From contig NZ_CP023548.1 in NCBI RefSeq assembly GCF_002407205.1, positions 2,504,501 through 2,568,500 of the forward strand: 64,000 bases of DNA, given 5' to 3'. Of this stretch, positions 63,313-64,000 are shown in pieces (positions within the stretch are counted from its first letter, which is position 1; each line of letters begins with the position of its first letter). This DNA comes from Rhodobacter sp. CZR27 (GTDB lineage: Bacteria; Pseudomonadota; Alphaproteobacteria; Rhodobacterales; Rhodobacteraceae). The position numbers were made by a program, and so were the translations under genes. Below the pieces are notes generated by a model. It did no database searches. It saw only the letters and a list, made by a program, of their open reading frames with translations, and was not told the origin of the DNA.

Positions 63313-63640
63313 GTCCGGAGCAATCCGGACTATGGACATAAACGCGCTCGTAATACGCGGATCGGACCCGGGGGCGGTACCCGGCGGCTCCACCAATACA
63401 CCCTCGTTGGGGGGCGGAGGGGGCCGAAACAGGATCGACGAACGTCTAAAGGGGTTGGCTTTGTCCCGGTGAGGTACCACCGTTATCGGTCCGAAAAGTA
63501 CAGTTGCCAACGACAACCGTGCTCCGATGGCTCTGGCTGCGTAAGCAGTTCGAGTGATCGAAACCTAAGTCCTTGCGCTTAGCCGTGTAAGGCGGGGCTC
63601 GCAGGTGCCTGGCAACAGAAACCTGCACTTCTTTCTTGCC
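63313..63640 (+). ncRNA. ssrA: Circularly permuted two-piece tmRNA
   Basis: The precursor rescues stalled ribosomes by trans-translation. The acceptor piece comes first: hairpin GTCCGG/CCGGAC (63313-63330), then a T-arm with stem CCGGG/CCCGG and loop GGCGGTA, and the 3' acceptor strand CGGCTCC-A-CCA ending at 63395. An excised spacer (63396-63419) follows. The coding piece starts GGGGCCG at 63420; its seven bases pair with CGGCTCC, giving a G3-U70 wobble pair, the alanine identity element. The tag frame lies at 63506-63544. The 3' end is not precisely defined; a GCAGGT/ACCTGC hairpin before a T-rich run (63601-63640) may mark it. Confidence 0.9.
63506..63544 (+). other. tmRNA proteolysis-tag reading frame
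   Basis: GCC resume codon at 63506, then 11 further codons and TAA, encoding ANDNRAPMALAA. The AND start and ALAA end match alphaproteobacterial tags, which mark proteins for ClpXP. It has no start codon because translation resumes here on the stalled ribosome. Confidence 0.9.
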
Positions 63641-63669
63641 CTTCCGGTTGTGTCGCGCGACGCTGAGCC

Positions 63670-64000
63670 ATGCTCCGCGCGCTGCTCCTTGCCCTTGTCG
63701 TCGCTGCGCCCGCCCGGGCCTGCGATACGGCGCTTCTGCTTGCCATCGACATCTCTGGCTCCATCGACCGGGGCGAATATGCGCTTCAGACCGAAGGGCT
63801 GGCCGAGGCGCTGGCGGACGGGGCGGTGACCGACAGCCTGCTGGCCGGCCAGAGCGCGCTGGCCGTGGTGCAATGGTCGGGCGTGGGCCGGCAGGTGCTG
63901 GCGCTGCCGTGGCGACGGATGCTCGCCCCCGGCGACGTGCAGGACTTCGCCGAGGCGGTCCGCGCCCTTCCCCGCGCCTTCGTCGCCTCGGATACTGCGG
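63670..64000 (+). CDS. DUF1194 VWA-like exported protein (3' truncated by window edge)
   Basis: ATG 63670 opens a frame that runs off the right edge (110 residues visible). A signal peptide (MLRALLLALVVAAPARA) precedes CDTALLLAIDISGSIDRGEY, a VWA-like metal site (DxSxS) typical of DUF1194, then LAVVQWSGVGRQ. The protein is probably periplasmic; function unknown. It starts just after ssrA on the same strand. The ribosome-binding site is weak (CGCTGAG). Confidence 0.82.
   Translation, partial: MLRALLLALVVAAPARACDTALLLAIDISGSIDRGEYALQTEGLAEALADGAVTDSLLAGQSALAVVQWSGVGRQVLALPWRRMLAPGDVQDFAEAVRALPRAFVASDTA

Overview
The window is GC-rich DNA from an alphaproteobacterium, almost certainly a Rhodobacterales member of the Rhodobacter/Cereibacter sphaeroides group. 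Supporting signs are the permuted two-piece tmRNA with an ALAA-ending tag, the ccmABCDG block behind yajC-secD-secF, the cysG-DUF2849-cysI-cysH-DUF934 operon, trgA-trgB-cysK tellurite-resistance homologues, and a photolyase/fatty-acid methyltransferase pair behind a promoter resembling the singlet-oxygen sigma-E (RpoE) consensus. Genes are dense, often overlap by the ATGA pattern, and use several GTG/TTG starts and one AUA start (infC). No insertion sequence, prophage, CRISPR array, rRNA or tRNA was seen. This reads as chromosomal core with a few accessory blocks.

Layout. 1-4.3 kb: the tail of an unknown gene, a DUF1223 protein, aconitase and a TM2 protein. 4.3-10.5 kb (minus strand): yajC-secD-secF, an Mth938-type protein and ccmABCDG, joining protein export to cytochrome c maturation. 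10.7-17.3 kb: sodC, serS, a lytic transglycosylase, ssb, two Fe-S assembly proteins, tpiA and a P450 with an odd I-helix. 17.3-22.7 kb: an Lrp-type regulator divergent from the assimilatory sulfate-reduction operon, then fpr. 22.8-24.2 kb: an Ala-rich membrane-anchored protein and infC. 24.2-31.3 kb (minus): CoxD-like ATPase, CoxE-like VWA protein, XdhC/CoxI and a MoeA-like protein, i.e. molybdenum-hydroxylase maturation functions, interrupted by two low-complexity exported proteins, one of them OmpA-like. 31.5-39.6 kb: a hydrolase-like protein with no nucleophile, an HD protein, pyrC, pyrE, dnaB, a TauE exporter, dusA and a PAP2 phosphatase.

39.7-47.4 kb is the most interesting accessory block: a dehydrogenase (SDR), a complete polyamine-type ABC importer, a histidinol-dehydrogenase paralogue with altered active-site residues, and an APH-type small-molecule kinase, all on one strand. 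It looks like an uptake and catabolic system for an unidentified alcohol or amino compound. 47.5-50.7 kb: four translationally coupled genes (LpxH-like phosphoesterase, GT21 glycosyltransferase, DedA-type membrane protein, GT2 glycosyltransferase), probably for an envelope glycolipid. 50.7-59.2 kb (minus): AlaX, an MscS-type channel, cysK, trgB, trgA, a CFA-synthase/UfaM-like methyltransferase and photolyase, a stress-protection cluster headed by the sigma-E-like promoter. 59.4-63.0 kb: a class V aminotransferase, an AcuI-like reductase and an orphan PotD-like binding protein. 63.3-63.6 kb: the permuted ssrA gene. The right edge cuts a DUF1194 VWA protein.

Start sites were chosen by ribosome-binding sites, overlap with the upstream gene and family N-termini. 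Functional assignments rest on motifs read by eye, not on database searches.
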